Below, one piece after another: positions 33,327-41,113 of a DNA stretch of 64,000 nt. The DNA lies in assembly GCA_023411575.1 (NCBI GenBank), contig JAEYOP010000032.1:36586-100585 (forward strand). Reading direction: 5' to 3'. The notes under the pieces are model-generated. The model searched no databases, was not told the DNA's origin, and saw nothing but the letters and a program-made list of their open reading frames with translations. Position 1 is the first letter of the stretch. Each line of letters opens with the position of its first letter. The position numbers and the translations under genes are program-made. The DNA comes from Bacillota bacterium (GTDB lineage Bacteria > Bacillota > Clostridia > Acetivibrionales > DTU013).

Positions 33327-34427
33327 TCAGCTGTATTTCCTTACAATCTCCTGCATCCTGTCCATCTTGCTTTCCATGTCGGAAACCATCTTGAACTGGG
33401 TGCGGGCCCGGTCCAGGTTGTGTCCCTCCCGGTGCACCTTGAAATAGGTATCCCCGTTGAGGTAGTCCGTCAGGAACCGCATGCCGCATTCAAACGTCAT
33501 CAGCTTGGCGGCGAACGGCAGGTATTCCAGTTCAGCGGGCACGAGGAAGTCCCTTGCCGACTCCAGGTAGCCGCGGGTGAAGCATTCGAACAACTCCAGC
33601 TCCATCCACACCTTCGACAGGTCCTTCTCATCCTCCGCGGCCGGGTTCGTGCCGGAACGGATGGAATCGCCGAAATCATACAGCGACAAGCCGGGCATGA
33701 CGGTGTCCAGGTCGATGACGCAAATTCCCTCGCCGGTATTGTCATCAATCATGATATTATTGAACTTGGTGTCGTTATGAGTGACCCTCAGGGGCAATGC
33801 TCCCACTTCGAGCAAATCCACCAGCACGGCCGCGTCGGCCGCCCTTTTCGCCACAAAGTCGATTTCCAGCCCTGCGCTTGCCGCGCGGTTTGCAGCATCC
33901 TGCTCGACCGCCTTGAGAAAGGCATTGTATCGCTTCTTCGTGTTGTGAAAATCCGGTATGGTTTCATGAAGCTTTTCCGCGGGAAAATCGCCCAGTCCTT
34001 CTTGAAACCGGCCGAAGGCCTTCCCCCCATTGCGGAAGTGGTCGCGGTTTTCCACCACATCGTAAGTCCGGGCGTTTTCAATAAAAATATAACTGCGCCA
34101 GTACTCCCCCTCTTCCGTCTTCAAAAAGGGACTGCCGCTTATGGTCGGGACAAGGTTCAGCGTCTCTCTGCCGGGGTCCCTTCCGGCGAGGAGAATCTTC
34201 CTCCGCAGGTGCTTTGTGACGCCCTCGATGTTTTCCATAAGCTTTTCCGGTTCACGGAACACCCTGTGGTTGATGCGCTGGAGGATATACCGGTGCGTTC
34301 TCCCGTTCCGCAGCCGGAAGCTGGCGGCGTAAGTGTCATTAATATGTCCCGACCCGTAGGGGACCGCCTCGATAAAATCCCCGTCAAAGGCAAACTGCCC
34401 GGTGATCTCATAAAAATTCGGCTTCAT
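33327..34427 (-). CDS. NahK-like sugar 1-kinase (APH/choline-kinase fold)
   Basis: It has 366 residues. Phosphotransferase motifs: catalytic loop THNDTKFNNIM with its HND core, and metal loop VIDLDTVMPG. The N terminus GQFAFDGDFIEAVPYGSGHINDTYAAS is a nucleotide-binding loop. The closest characterised relatives I know are N-acetylhexosamine 1-kinases (NahK/LnpB), which make GlcNAc-1-P or GalNAc-1-P; a more general sugar 1-kinase is possible. Its gene is two bases after the nucleotidyltransferase, implying a sugar-1-P to UDP-sugar route. No phosphorylase such as GH112 or GH94 is present to supply the free sugar here. Confidence 0.78.
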   Translation of the reverse strand: MKPNFYEITGQFAFDGDFIEAVPYGSGHINDTYAASFRLRNGRTHRYILQRINHRVFREPEKLMENIEGVTKHLRRKILLAGRDPGRETLNLVPTISGSPFLKTEEGEYWRSYIFIENARTYDVVENRDHFRNGGKAFGRFQEGLGDFPAEKLHETIPDFHNTKKRYNAFLKAVEQDAANRAASAGLEIDFVAKRAADAAVLVDLLEVGALPLRVTHNDTKFNNIMIDDNTGEGICVIDLDTVMPGLSLYDFGDSIRSGTNPAAEDEKDLSKVWMELELFECFTRGYLESARDFLVPAELEYLPFAAKLMTFECGMRFLTDYLNGDTYFKVHREGHNLDRARTQFKMVSDMESKMDRMQEIVRKYS

Positions 34428-34428
34428 G

Positions 34429-35349
34429 TTATTCCCTCCATAATTTTTCCGGATAAGCCCCCTGCCGGATCAGGTCCAGAATCGCCTGCTTCACCACCGG
34501 CTTATCCTCCTGGTAAGTCACTCCGTACCAGCGTTCCTTCGTTTCAAGCACCTTGACCCGCGCTTTGCCTTCCTGAATCAAGCGGTCTATCACAGAGGGA
34601 AGAAAATATTCCGCTTTTGCAAGCTGCTCCCGGTTCTCCCGGAGGAATTGCGGAAATCCGGATTCCAGTTCATCCAGCAGGCTTGGCGTAAAGCCCCATG
34701 TATTCATCGAAACCGTGCTGCCCGCAGGGATGGTCACCCAGTTTGTTCCGTCTTCCGTATACTTCGTGCCGTCCTCAAATTTCTGTATCCTGGTCCGTTC
34801 CCGGATACCGCTCAAAAAGCCTTCCCTATCAACGGTGCAGACCCCTCTTGCCACATGCCCGTGCTCCGTCAGCGTATTTTCCAACTGGAAGCCGGCCATG
34901 GAATAGTGGAATACTCCGTCCCGGTCTTCCGCGGTCTTGAGGTAATCGAACAGAAGCCGGAAGGTCGAGGCTCCGTAGAAGTCATCCGCATTGATTACGG
35001 CAAAGGGGACATTCACCGCCTTTCTGCAGCTCAGGACGGCGTGGCCGGTGCCCCACGGCTTCTTTCGGTCCGGCGGAAGGAGGAAGCTTGCTGGAAGGTC
35101 CTCCATGGACTGGAACACGTACTCCGTATCCGCCAGTTTCTCCGCCCTGTATCCGATCTTTTCCCGGAAGGCCTCTTCCGTTTCCTTCCGGATAATGAAA
35201 ACGATTTTGGAAAACCCCGCTTTCAAGGCGTCATAAATGGAATAATCAATCAGGATTTCTCCGCCGGGCCCCACGGAATCGATCTGTTTCAGTCCGCCGT
35301 AGCGGCTTCCCAGGCCGGCCGCCATAATCACCAGTGCCGGTTTCTGCAT
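34429..35349 (-). CDS. Hexose-1-phosphate nucleotidyltransferase (GalU/NTP_transferase family)
   Basis: It has 306 residues from ATG 35349, eight bases after GGGAGG; the longer upstream frame runs back into galE and lacks a site. The motif GLGSRYGGLKQ binds nucleotide and pyrophosphate, NADDFYG provides the metal-binding Asp, and ETKERWYGVTYQEDKP is near the end. It is likely to join sugar-1-P to UTP or another NTP. Placement between galE and a NahK-like kinase supports a UDP-hexosamine or UDP-galactose product. Confidence 0.85.
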   Translation of the reverse strand: MQKPALVIMAAGLGSRYGGLKQIDSVGPGGEILIDYSIYDALKAGFSKIVFIIRKETEEAFREKIGYRAEKLADTEYVFQSMEDLPASFLLPPDRKKPWGTGHAVLSCRKAVNVPFAVINADDFYGASTFRLLFDYLKTAEDRDGVFHYSMAGFQLENTLTEHGHVARGVCTVDREGFLSGIRERTRIQKFEDGTKYTEDGTNWVTIPAGSTVSMNTWGFTPSLLDELESGFPQFLRENREQLAKAEYFLPSVIDRLIQEGKARVKVLETKERWYGVTYQEDKPVVKQAILDLIRQGAYPEKLWRE

Positions 35350-35368
35350 TGCATATGCCTCCCTTTTG

Positions 35369-36382
35369 TCATGTTTCATACCCTTGCGGGTTGTTCTTCT
35401 GCCAGCGCCAGGCGTCGGCGCACATTTCACCGATGCCCCTGCGCGCCGTCCAGCCCAGCTCCGCTTCCGCCTTCGACGGGTCCGCATAGCATGCCGCAAC
35501 GTCTCCCGGCCTTCTGTCCGCGAAGCGGTACGGTATCTCCCTGCCCGAGGCTTTTGAAAATGCCTCGATCATCTGCAAAACGGAATAGCCTTTTCCCGTG
35601 CCCAGGTTGCAGGTGACGATGCCCGGCTTCCGCTCCAGCTTTTCCAGCGCCTTCAGATGGCCCGCCGCCAGATCGGCGACATGGATGTAATCCCTTACGC
35701 CGGTGCCATCCACGGTGGGATAATCCCTGCCGTAAACACTCAGCGCCTGTAATTTCCCCACGGCTACCTGGGCGATGTATGGGACCAGATTATTGGGAAC
35801 GCCGTTGGGGTCCTCCCCGATCCGCCCGCTGGCATGGGCTCCCACCGGGTTGAAATACCGGAGTATGGCAATATTCCAGGTCCGGTCCGCCGCGTACAGG
35901 TCCCGCAGGATTTCTTCAATCATCCATTTGGTCCGGCCGTACGGGTTTGTGGCGGAAAGGGGGAAATCCTCCCGGATCGGCACTTCGCGGGGATCGCCGT
36001 AAACGGTGGCCGAGGAACTGAAGACGAGGTTCTTCACCCCATGCTTCTCCATGACTTCACACAGGGTCAGGGTTCCCGCAACATTGTTCCGGTAATACCG
36101 CAGCGGCACCGCGGCCGATTCTCCCACCGCCTTCAGGCCCGCAAAATGGATGACCGAACGGATGTCCTCCCGTACAAAAAGGGTTTCCATGGCCTCGCGG
36201 TCGGTTATGTCCGCCTTGTAAAAAGGAAATGTTTTTCCGGTGATCTCACGGACCCTTCTCAGGGCTTCTTCCTTGCTGTTGGAAAGATTGTCCGCGACAC
36301 AGATTTCATATCCCGCCTGCAGCAGCTCCACGCAGGTGTGGCTTCCGATATAGCCGGCTCCGCCGGTAACTAGGATCGACAT
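35369..36382 (-). CDS. galE: UDP-glucose 4-epimerase
   Basis: Interconverts UDP-Glc and UDP-Gal, possibly also the N-acetyl forms. It has 337 residues from ATG 36382, next to AAGGAGG. NAD-binding GGAGYIGSH, catalytic YGRTK (Y/K pair), SSSATVYG, and the C-terminal RRPGDVAACYADPSKAE are all intact. It is the first gene of the galE-nucleotidyltransferase-kinase operon, divergent from the GH51 gene. Confidence 0.95.
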   Translation of the reverse strand: MSILVTGGAGYIGSHTCVELLQAGYEICVADNLSNSKEEALRRVREITGKTFPFYKADITDREAMETLFVREDIRSVIHFAGLKAVGESAAVPLRYYRNNVAGTLTLCEVMEKHGVKNLVFSSSATVYGDPREVPIREDFPLSATNPYGRTKWMIEEILRDLYAADRTWNIAILRYFNPVGAHASGRIGEDPNGVPNNLVPYIAQVAVGKLQALSVYGRDYPTVDGTGVRDYIHVADLAAGHLKALEKLERKPGIVTCNLGTGKGYSVLQMIEAFSKASGREIPYRFADRRPGDVAACYADPSKAEAELGWTARRGIGEMCADAWRWQKNNPQGYET

Positions 36383-36547
36383 GGTTCCTCCTTGTCCCAA
36401 GCCATGGGCATAAAGCGCGCCATGCTTTGCATTCCGATGGTTTCAATGACCCTTCCTGCATCCATTGTATGACGGCGGAGAAAAGGAATATTTAGCCGGG
36501 AGGTCATTTTTTTTGTACTTTTGGGCATTTCAGCGCCAGATAACCGG

Positions 36548-36576
36548 TTGACAGGCGGCCGGCGCAGTACTATGAT
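36548..36576 (+). promoter_or_regulatory. Promoter of the GH51 gene
   Basis: TTGACA (perfect), 17 bases, TATGAT. The palindrome AACCGGTT (36542-36549) touches the -35 box. Transcription should start near 36583. Confidence 0.75.
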
Positions 36577-36592
36577 ATAGATAATAAAACAA

Positions 36593-36604
36593 TTAACCAG
36601 TTAA
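36593..36604. promoter_or_regulatory. Inverted repeat downstream of GH51 promoter, candidate operator
   Basis: TTAAC-CA-GTTAA lies about 10-21 bases after the predicted start, the usual place for a LacI-type repressor site. It resembles, but does not equal, the operators at 21028 and 21209. Confidence 0.45.
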
Positions 36605-36667
36605 CAAGATAATTAATAAGTAATGAGCCGGCGGGAAAGCCTTTTGCCGGCAAGGGAGGAATGGGAG

Positions 36668-39058
36668 ATGCTTCATCCGGAAAGAACGCTTGCCATAAAT
36701 ACGAAAGAGCGGGGCGCCCCACTGGGCGACCTGTTCGGCATTTTCTTCGAAGACCTGAATCATGCCGCGGACGGCGGCCTCTACGGGGAGTTGGTGCAAA
36801 ACCGTTCCTTTGAATTCGACCCCATCGACAATCCGGCCTATCATTCCATGACCGCCTGGGAGCAGGTGGAGCGGGGCGGAGCAAAAGCGGAATTCCTCAT
36901 AGAAGCCAAAAACCCGGTCCACGATCGCAATCCCCACTACCTTGCGATCAATGTGCTGAAGCCGGGAGAGGGCGCGGGAATCCGCAACCTGGGATACAAC
37001 GCCGGCATTCCGGTACGGGCGGGGGAAACCTACCGGTTTTCCTGCTACGCCCGACGGGACGGCGACGCCTGCGCACCGGTCCGTGTGGCGCTGGAAAGCC
37101 CCGAAGGGACGGTTTACGGCGGGGCGGACCTATGGGTCAAAACCGGCGGCTGGCAAAAATACGAGGCGGTGCTGGTTCCCCGCGCAACGGATTCCGGCAG
37201 TCAGTTGATCATTACCACGAATACGGAGGGCCGGCTTTACCTGGATATGGTTTCCCTGTTCCCGGAGAATACCTTCAAAAAGCGGCCCAACGGTCTGCGG
37301 CAAGACCTGGCGCAGTTGCTGGCTGATTTGAAGCCGAAATTCATGCGTTTCCCCGGAGGCTGCCTGGTGCATGACGGTTCCCTGGACCCGGATGCGCGGG
37401 ACTCCATGTATCGCTGGAAAAACACCCTGGGCGACATCGCCCAAAGACCCGCCAGAAGGAGCAACTGGGGCTACAACCAGACGCTGGGGCTGGGGTATTA
37501 CGAATATTTTCAGTTTTGCGAAGACATCGGAGCCAAACCGCTTCCCGTCCTGCCGGCCGGATATGATCCCCATCACCGGAGGATCACGCCGTTGGATCAG
37601 CTGCAGCCCTGGATCGACGACGCTCTTGACCTGATCGAATTCGCCGTTGGGGGCCCTTCGACCGTATGGGGCGCAAAGCGCGCCGAGCTTGGCCATCCCG
37701 AACCCTTTGGCCTCGAATACCTTGCCATTGGCAATGAGGAGGTCGGAGAACCCTTCTTTGAGCGCTATGAATATTTTCATAAGGCAATACGGCAAAAATA
37801 CCCGCAGATCAAGCTTATCAACAGCAGTGGGCCCTTTGCGGCGGGCGGCGAATATGAACGCGGCTGGAAATCCGCGAGGGAGAACGGCTCGGACCTGGTG
37901 GACGAGCATTATTACCAGTCGCCGGAATGGTTTCTTGCAAATGTTCACCGGTACGACGGCTTTCCGGCGGAGGGCCCCAAGGTGTTCCTCGGGGAATACG
38001 CTTCCTGGGGAAATACCTGGTATAACGCGCTTGTAGAGGCCGCATACATGACCGGACTGGAGAGGAACGCCCACGCGGTGGGCTTGGCCTGCTATGCTCC
38101 TTTGCTGTGCAACGTGGGATATGTCAACTGGAAGCCGGATTTGATCTGGTTTGACAGCCACCGGGCCTTCGGAACGGCGAATTACTATGTTCAAAAGCTG
38201 TTTATGCACCACCAGGGAGAGCATTTGCTGGGAGTCCGTACGGAAGGGCTTGAGCCGACAGGGGCGCCCGGCCGCGCGCCGATCACCGGAGGATTGTCGG
38301 TGCAAGGGGACCGGATCGACGCCCGGTTCTATGAAATCACCCTGAAAAACACGGAAACAGGGGAAGAGAAGCAGTATCCCGACGCTTGCTCCGGAGAAGC
38401 TTCCGGCACGGCCGTTCTGGGGGAAACGGACTGGACGGAGTATTCGCTGAGCTTGAAAGCCAAAAGGCTGAACGGATCAAAAGGCTTTTTCATCCACTTT
38501 GGGGAAAAGAACCAGGAAAACAGGCTCCGGTGGGAGGTGGGCGGCTGGCAGAACCAGGATTCCATGGTATTCGCTTTTGTGGACGGCAGGAATTCCTGCC
38601 TGACCCAGAGCCTTTTCACGGTTGAAACCGGAAGGGAGTACCACCTCGAGTTGGTGGTTTCCGGCAGGAAAATCTCGACGTATATCGATGGAAAGCTGAT
38701 CAACCAAACGGAAGACAAACTGCCGGTGATTGAACCGCTATACTATTCGGCAAGCGTGGAAGGATCTACCGGCGATATCATCGTCAAAGCGGTCAACGTT
38801 CAGGAGCAGCCTGTCCAGGTGAAGCTGGTCCTTGAAGGGCTCCCTCAAAAGGCCCTTTACGGAAAGGTGTTCCAGATGGCCGGCTATCCAACCGAGGCCC
38901 AAAACAGCTTTGAGGAACCTGAAAGAGTAAGCTCGACAGAGAAGGACATCTGTGTATCGGCGGACGGCTTCCAATATGAATTTCCTGGGCAGTCCTTCAT
39001 CGTGTTCCGTTTTCATGAGGCAAAGGATCCTGAAAACGGCGGAACCGGCAGGGAATAA
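36668..39058 (+). CDS. GH51 alpha-L-arabinofuranosidase
   Basis: Removes arabinofuranosyl side chains from arabinoxylan or arabinan. It has 796 residues from ATG 36668, ten bases after AAGGGAGG; an upstream ATG has no site. Order: GIFFEDLNHAADGGLYGELV near the N terminus (GH51 start), a carbohydrate-binding-like insert, the (beta/alpha)8 barrel with acid/base Glu357 in AIGNEEVG and nucleophile Glu443 in GEYASW, and a C-terminal part with a laminin/concanavalin-like sandwich (FIHFGEKNQENRLRWEVGG). No signal peptide is seen, so it acts on imported oligosaccharides in the cytosol. It is transcribed alone and ends at a hairpin. Confidence 0.93.
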   Translation: MLHPERTLAINTKERGAPLGDLFGIFFEDLNHAADGGLYGELVQNRSFEFDPIDNPAYHSMTAWEQVERGGAKAEFLIEAKNPVHDRNPHYLAINVLKPGEGAGIRNLGYNAGIPVRAGETYRFSCYARRDGDACAPVRVALESPEGTVYGGADLWVKTGGWQKYEAVLVPRATDSGSQLIITTNTEGRLYLDMVSLFPENTFKKRPNGLRQDLAQLLADLKPKFMRFPGGCLVHDGSLDPDARDSMYRWKNTLGDIAQRPARRSNWGYNQTLGLGYYEYFQFCEDIGAKPLPVLPAGYDPHHRRITPLDQLQPWIDDALDLIEFAVGGPSTVWGAKRAELGHPEPFGLEYLAIGNEEVGEPFFERYEYFHKAIRQKYPQIKLINSSGPFAAGGEYERGWKSARENGSDLVDEHYYQSPEWFLANVHRYDGFPAEGPKVFLGEYASWGNTWYNALVEAAYMTGLERNAHAVGLACYAPLLCNVGYVNWKPDLIWFDSHRAFGTANYYVQKLFMHHQGEHLLGVRTEGLEPTGAPGRAPITGGLSVQGDRIDARFYEITLKNTETGEEKQYPDACSGEASGTAVLGETDWTEYSLSLKAKRLNGSKGFFIHFGEKNQENRLRWEVGGWQNQDSMVFAFVDGRNSCLTQSLFTVETGREYHLELVVSGRKISTYIDGKLINQTEDKLPVIEPLYYSASVEGSTGDIIVKAVNVQEQPVQVKLVLEGLPQKALYGKVFQMAGYPTEAQNSFEEPERVSSTEKDICVSADGFQYEFPGQSFIVFRFHEAKDPENGGTGRE

Positions 39059-39076
39059 CAAGAGACGCGGCGCATA

Positions 39077-39107
39077 AAGGGGCAAATCTCTTGCCCCTTC
39101 CCTTTGT
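39077..39107. terminator. Terminator after the GH51 gene
   Basis: AAGGGGCAA and TTGCCCCTT form a nine-pair stem with loop ATCTC, then CCCTTTG. The plus-strand T content is modest, so efficiency is uncertain; the convergent Fpg/Nei gene also ends here. Confidence 0.65.
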
Positions 39108-39145
39108 ACCATTCAACCGGCCACTGTTCAGACAAAATTACAAAA

Positions 39146-39934
39146 TTATATGAAAAGCCTCTGCTTCTTTGTATAATAGGTCCTCTTGGTGGCGATCTCC
39201 TTCACAAGAATGGGGTCCCCTTCCTCCGTCGCCTTTTTTCTGGGATTGTGAACTTTCAAAAAGCCGCGTTCCTCTCCGCTTATGATATCCGGCGCAATTT
39301 TCAATATATTGTCGATTGCGTCCCTCAATACATCGCCGATTGCCGAGAAGAGCCCGGAAAGCGCTTCCTCCGGTATTCTGCCAACCACGGATTCGGGAGA
39401 GATATCGGCTTTCCAAAGAATCTCGTCGGCGTACGCGTTCCCGATTCCTTTCAAAATCTTCTGGTCGATCAGGAAGGCCTTCACATTCATTCTGGAATTG
39501 CGCCCCGCCACACCGGCGAAATAGGCATAATCGAATTTTTCGGATAAAGCGTCGGGTACGCTGCTTTTCTTCGGATTGAATGTCACCTTGCACAGGCTTT
39601 GATAATCGGAAACGGACAGCGCGCTGTTGTCCTGAAAACCAATGGAAATGATTTTATGTTGAATACTGCCGACTTTTTCCGCATCAGACAATTTGAATTG
39701 TCCGTTCAGCATAAGGTGAACGCTGAAGACATTCCCGTTTGACAGATGAAAATACAGTTCCTTTCCCACACGCTCAATATCCACAATGTGAGAATTTATT
39801 AGCCCATTTGCAAATACATCGGACAGCACATTCATTTTGCTGCTGTTATGGACAGCCGCAGAAACAATGGGCTTGTTCAAAATATGCTTTTTAAGATTCA
39901 TGGAGAACACCTGAAGGTCTGGTAACTCCGGCAT
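39146..39934 (-). CDS. Fpg/Nei-family DNA glycosylase, apparently zincless
   Basis: Excises oxidised bases and cleaves the strand. It has 262 residues, with catalytic Pro2 and Glu3 in MPELPDL, Lys58 in VGKELYF, HLMLNGQF, and the helix-two-turn-helix GIGNAYADEILW. The C terminus should carry a CxxC ... CxxC zinc finger. Here the equivalent region (KVHNPRKKATEEGDPILVKE ... KRTYYTKKQRLFI) has no cysteine. This resembles the zincless finger known from NEIL1 and some viral Nei proteins; activity is plausible since the finger Arg in KRTYYT is kept. Confidence 0.85.
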   Translation of the reverse strand: MPELPDLQVFSMNLKKHILNKPIVSAAVHNSSKMNVLSDVFANGLINSHIVDIERVGKELYFHLSNGNVFSVHLMLNGQFKLSDAEKVGSIQHKIISIGFQDNSALSVSDYQSLCKVTFNPKKSSVPDALSEKFDYAYFAGVAGRNSRMNVKAFLIDQKILKGIGNAYADEILWKADISPESVVGRIPEEALSGLFSAIGDVLRDAIDNILKIAPDIISGEERGFLKVHNPRKKATEEGDPILVKEIATKRTYYTKKQRLFI

Positions 39935-39967
39935 TTCAATCCCTCCCCGCGATACGTCTGCTCCATG

Positions 39968-39996
39968 TCAGAGTATCATCCCGCCCATTTATTGTC
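39968..39996 (-). promoter_or_regulatory. Promoter of the Fpg/Nei gene
   Basis: Perfect TTGACA, 17 bases, TACTCT on the minus strand. The -10 box is weak (3 of 6). Confidence 0.55.
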
Positions 39997-40039
39997 AAGC
40001 CATTTACCATTCCGGAACACTCGATCCCATCATCCCATA

Positions 40040-40072
40040 AATATTGACAAGGATGTATCAATATTGAATAAT
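40040..40072 (+). promoter_or_regulatory. araC-type gene promoter with perfect inverted repeat
   Basis: TTGACA (40044-40049), 17 bases, AATAAT (40067-40072). AATATTGA at 40040-40047 and TCAATATT at 40058-40065 form a perfect inverted repeat with a 10-base spacer, straddling the -35 box and spacer. It is likely an operator for this or another regulator. Confidence 0.6.
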
Positions 40073-40121
40073 AAAAGAAAGGATCTATGGAATAGGGGGT
40101 GATGAAATCGATTTTGAGACA

Positions 40122-41015
40122 GTGAGCAAAACCGGGAATACCGGCATGAGCGTTCTGCTGTCCTGCCGCACCCGGGAGGACTTCGCCCGCAGGCGGATCG
40201 ACGACAGATTCAGAATCATTTTGATCGAGGGCGGCGCCGGTGTTTTGAATGTAAGCGGAAACAAGCTGCTTTTCAATGCCCCGGCAGTTTTTTGCCTGAA
40301 TGAGGCGGAGGATGTCCTGCTTCAAGAGAATGCCGGCGTGAATGCATTTTCCGTATATTTCTCCCCTTCTACCATCAACAGCTCCTTGAATTTTGACAAC
40401 ATCAGAGGGGACAGAAGCGGGATGACGACAACGGAACGCAATGACTGCACCTGCCTGAGCCCGTTTTTTACGAGAAGGTCCGGCTATCATGGGCACTTTG
40501 CAGTCGGAATAACGATGTTCAGGTCGCTGCAGCAGTTGTTTGTCCGCCTGGCAAATGAACTGGAGGAACAGAAAGATGGATTTTGGTCTTGCCGGAGCAG
40601 ATCCTACCTGATCGAAATCCTGTTTCTTCTCCAAAGAATTTTTCTGGTCCCGGACCCGGACAGTGAGATCCTGTTGAACAACAATTCCGAATTCGTCGGA
40701 CAGGCAATGCTGTTTCTCCACGCCAATTACAGCCGGAAAATAACAATGGTGGAATTGTCCAGGCGCCTGAACATGAACCGAACGACTTTGAACGAACGAT
40801 TCCGGGAAGAGACGGGCATGACGGCCACTACGTACCTGATCGACCTTAGAATCCGGCTGGCCTGCCAGATGCTGAGGGACACCCTGATTCCGGTTTCGGA
40901 GATTGCCAGCCGGGTCGGCTTCAACGATACGGCCCATTTCACCAGAACCTTCCGGAAGCTGACGCTTTGCTCCCCCTCGGATTACAGACAGAGCAACAGC
41001 TGGCAGATGAAATGA
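40122..41015 (+). CDS. AraC family transcriptional regulator with cupin-like sensor
   Basis: It has 297 residues. The N-terminal half is a cupin-like ligand pocket (FRIILIEGGAGVLNVSGNKLLF), the C-terminal third is the double helix-turn-helix (ITMVELSRRLNMNRTTLNERFREETG; ISEIASRVGFNDTAHFTRTFRKL). The start is uncertain: GTG at 40122 has only a weak site, whereas GGGGGTG precedes an ATG in another frame that reads MKSILRQ and stops by overlapping the GTG (GTGA). That may be a coupled leader peptide, or a frameshift near the N terminus. It lies between the Fpg/Nei gene and the tandem MBL gene; its target could be either. Confidence 0.82.
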   Translation: MSKTGNTGMSVLLSCRTREDFARRRIDDRFRIILIEGGAGVLNVSGNKLLFNAPAVFCLNEAEDVLLQENAGVNAFSVYFSPSTINSSLNFDNIRGDRSGMTTTERNDCTCLSPFFTRRSGYHGHFAVGITMFRSLQQLFVRLANELEEQKDGFWSCRSRSYLIEILFLLQRIFLVPDPDSEILLNNNSEFVGQAMLFLHANYSRKITMVELSRRLNMNRTTLNERFREETGMTATTYLIDLRIRLACQMLRDTLIPVSEIASRVGFNDTAHFTRTFRKLTLCSPSDYRQSNSWQMK

Positions 41016-41054
41016 ATCCTGCGGATATGCAAACAAACCCTGTAAATAATCAAT

Positions 41055-41082
41055 TTTACATCTCCGGACGCCGTGGTACACT
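41055..41082 (+). promoter_or_regulatory. Promoter of the tandem MBL gene
   Basis: TTTACA (5 of 6), 16 bases, TACACT (4 of 6), about 30 bases ahead of the start codon. Confidence 0.5.
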
Positions 41083-41113
41083 GATGGCATCAAATAACAA
41101 GGAGATGTCATGA

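Noticed and set aside
33234..34556. 440-codon plus-strand frame opposite the sugar 1-kinase
   Set aside because: No start signal and no recognised motif; the minus strand has phosphotransferase motifs.
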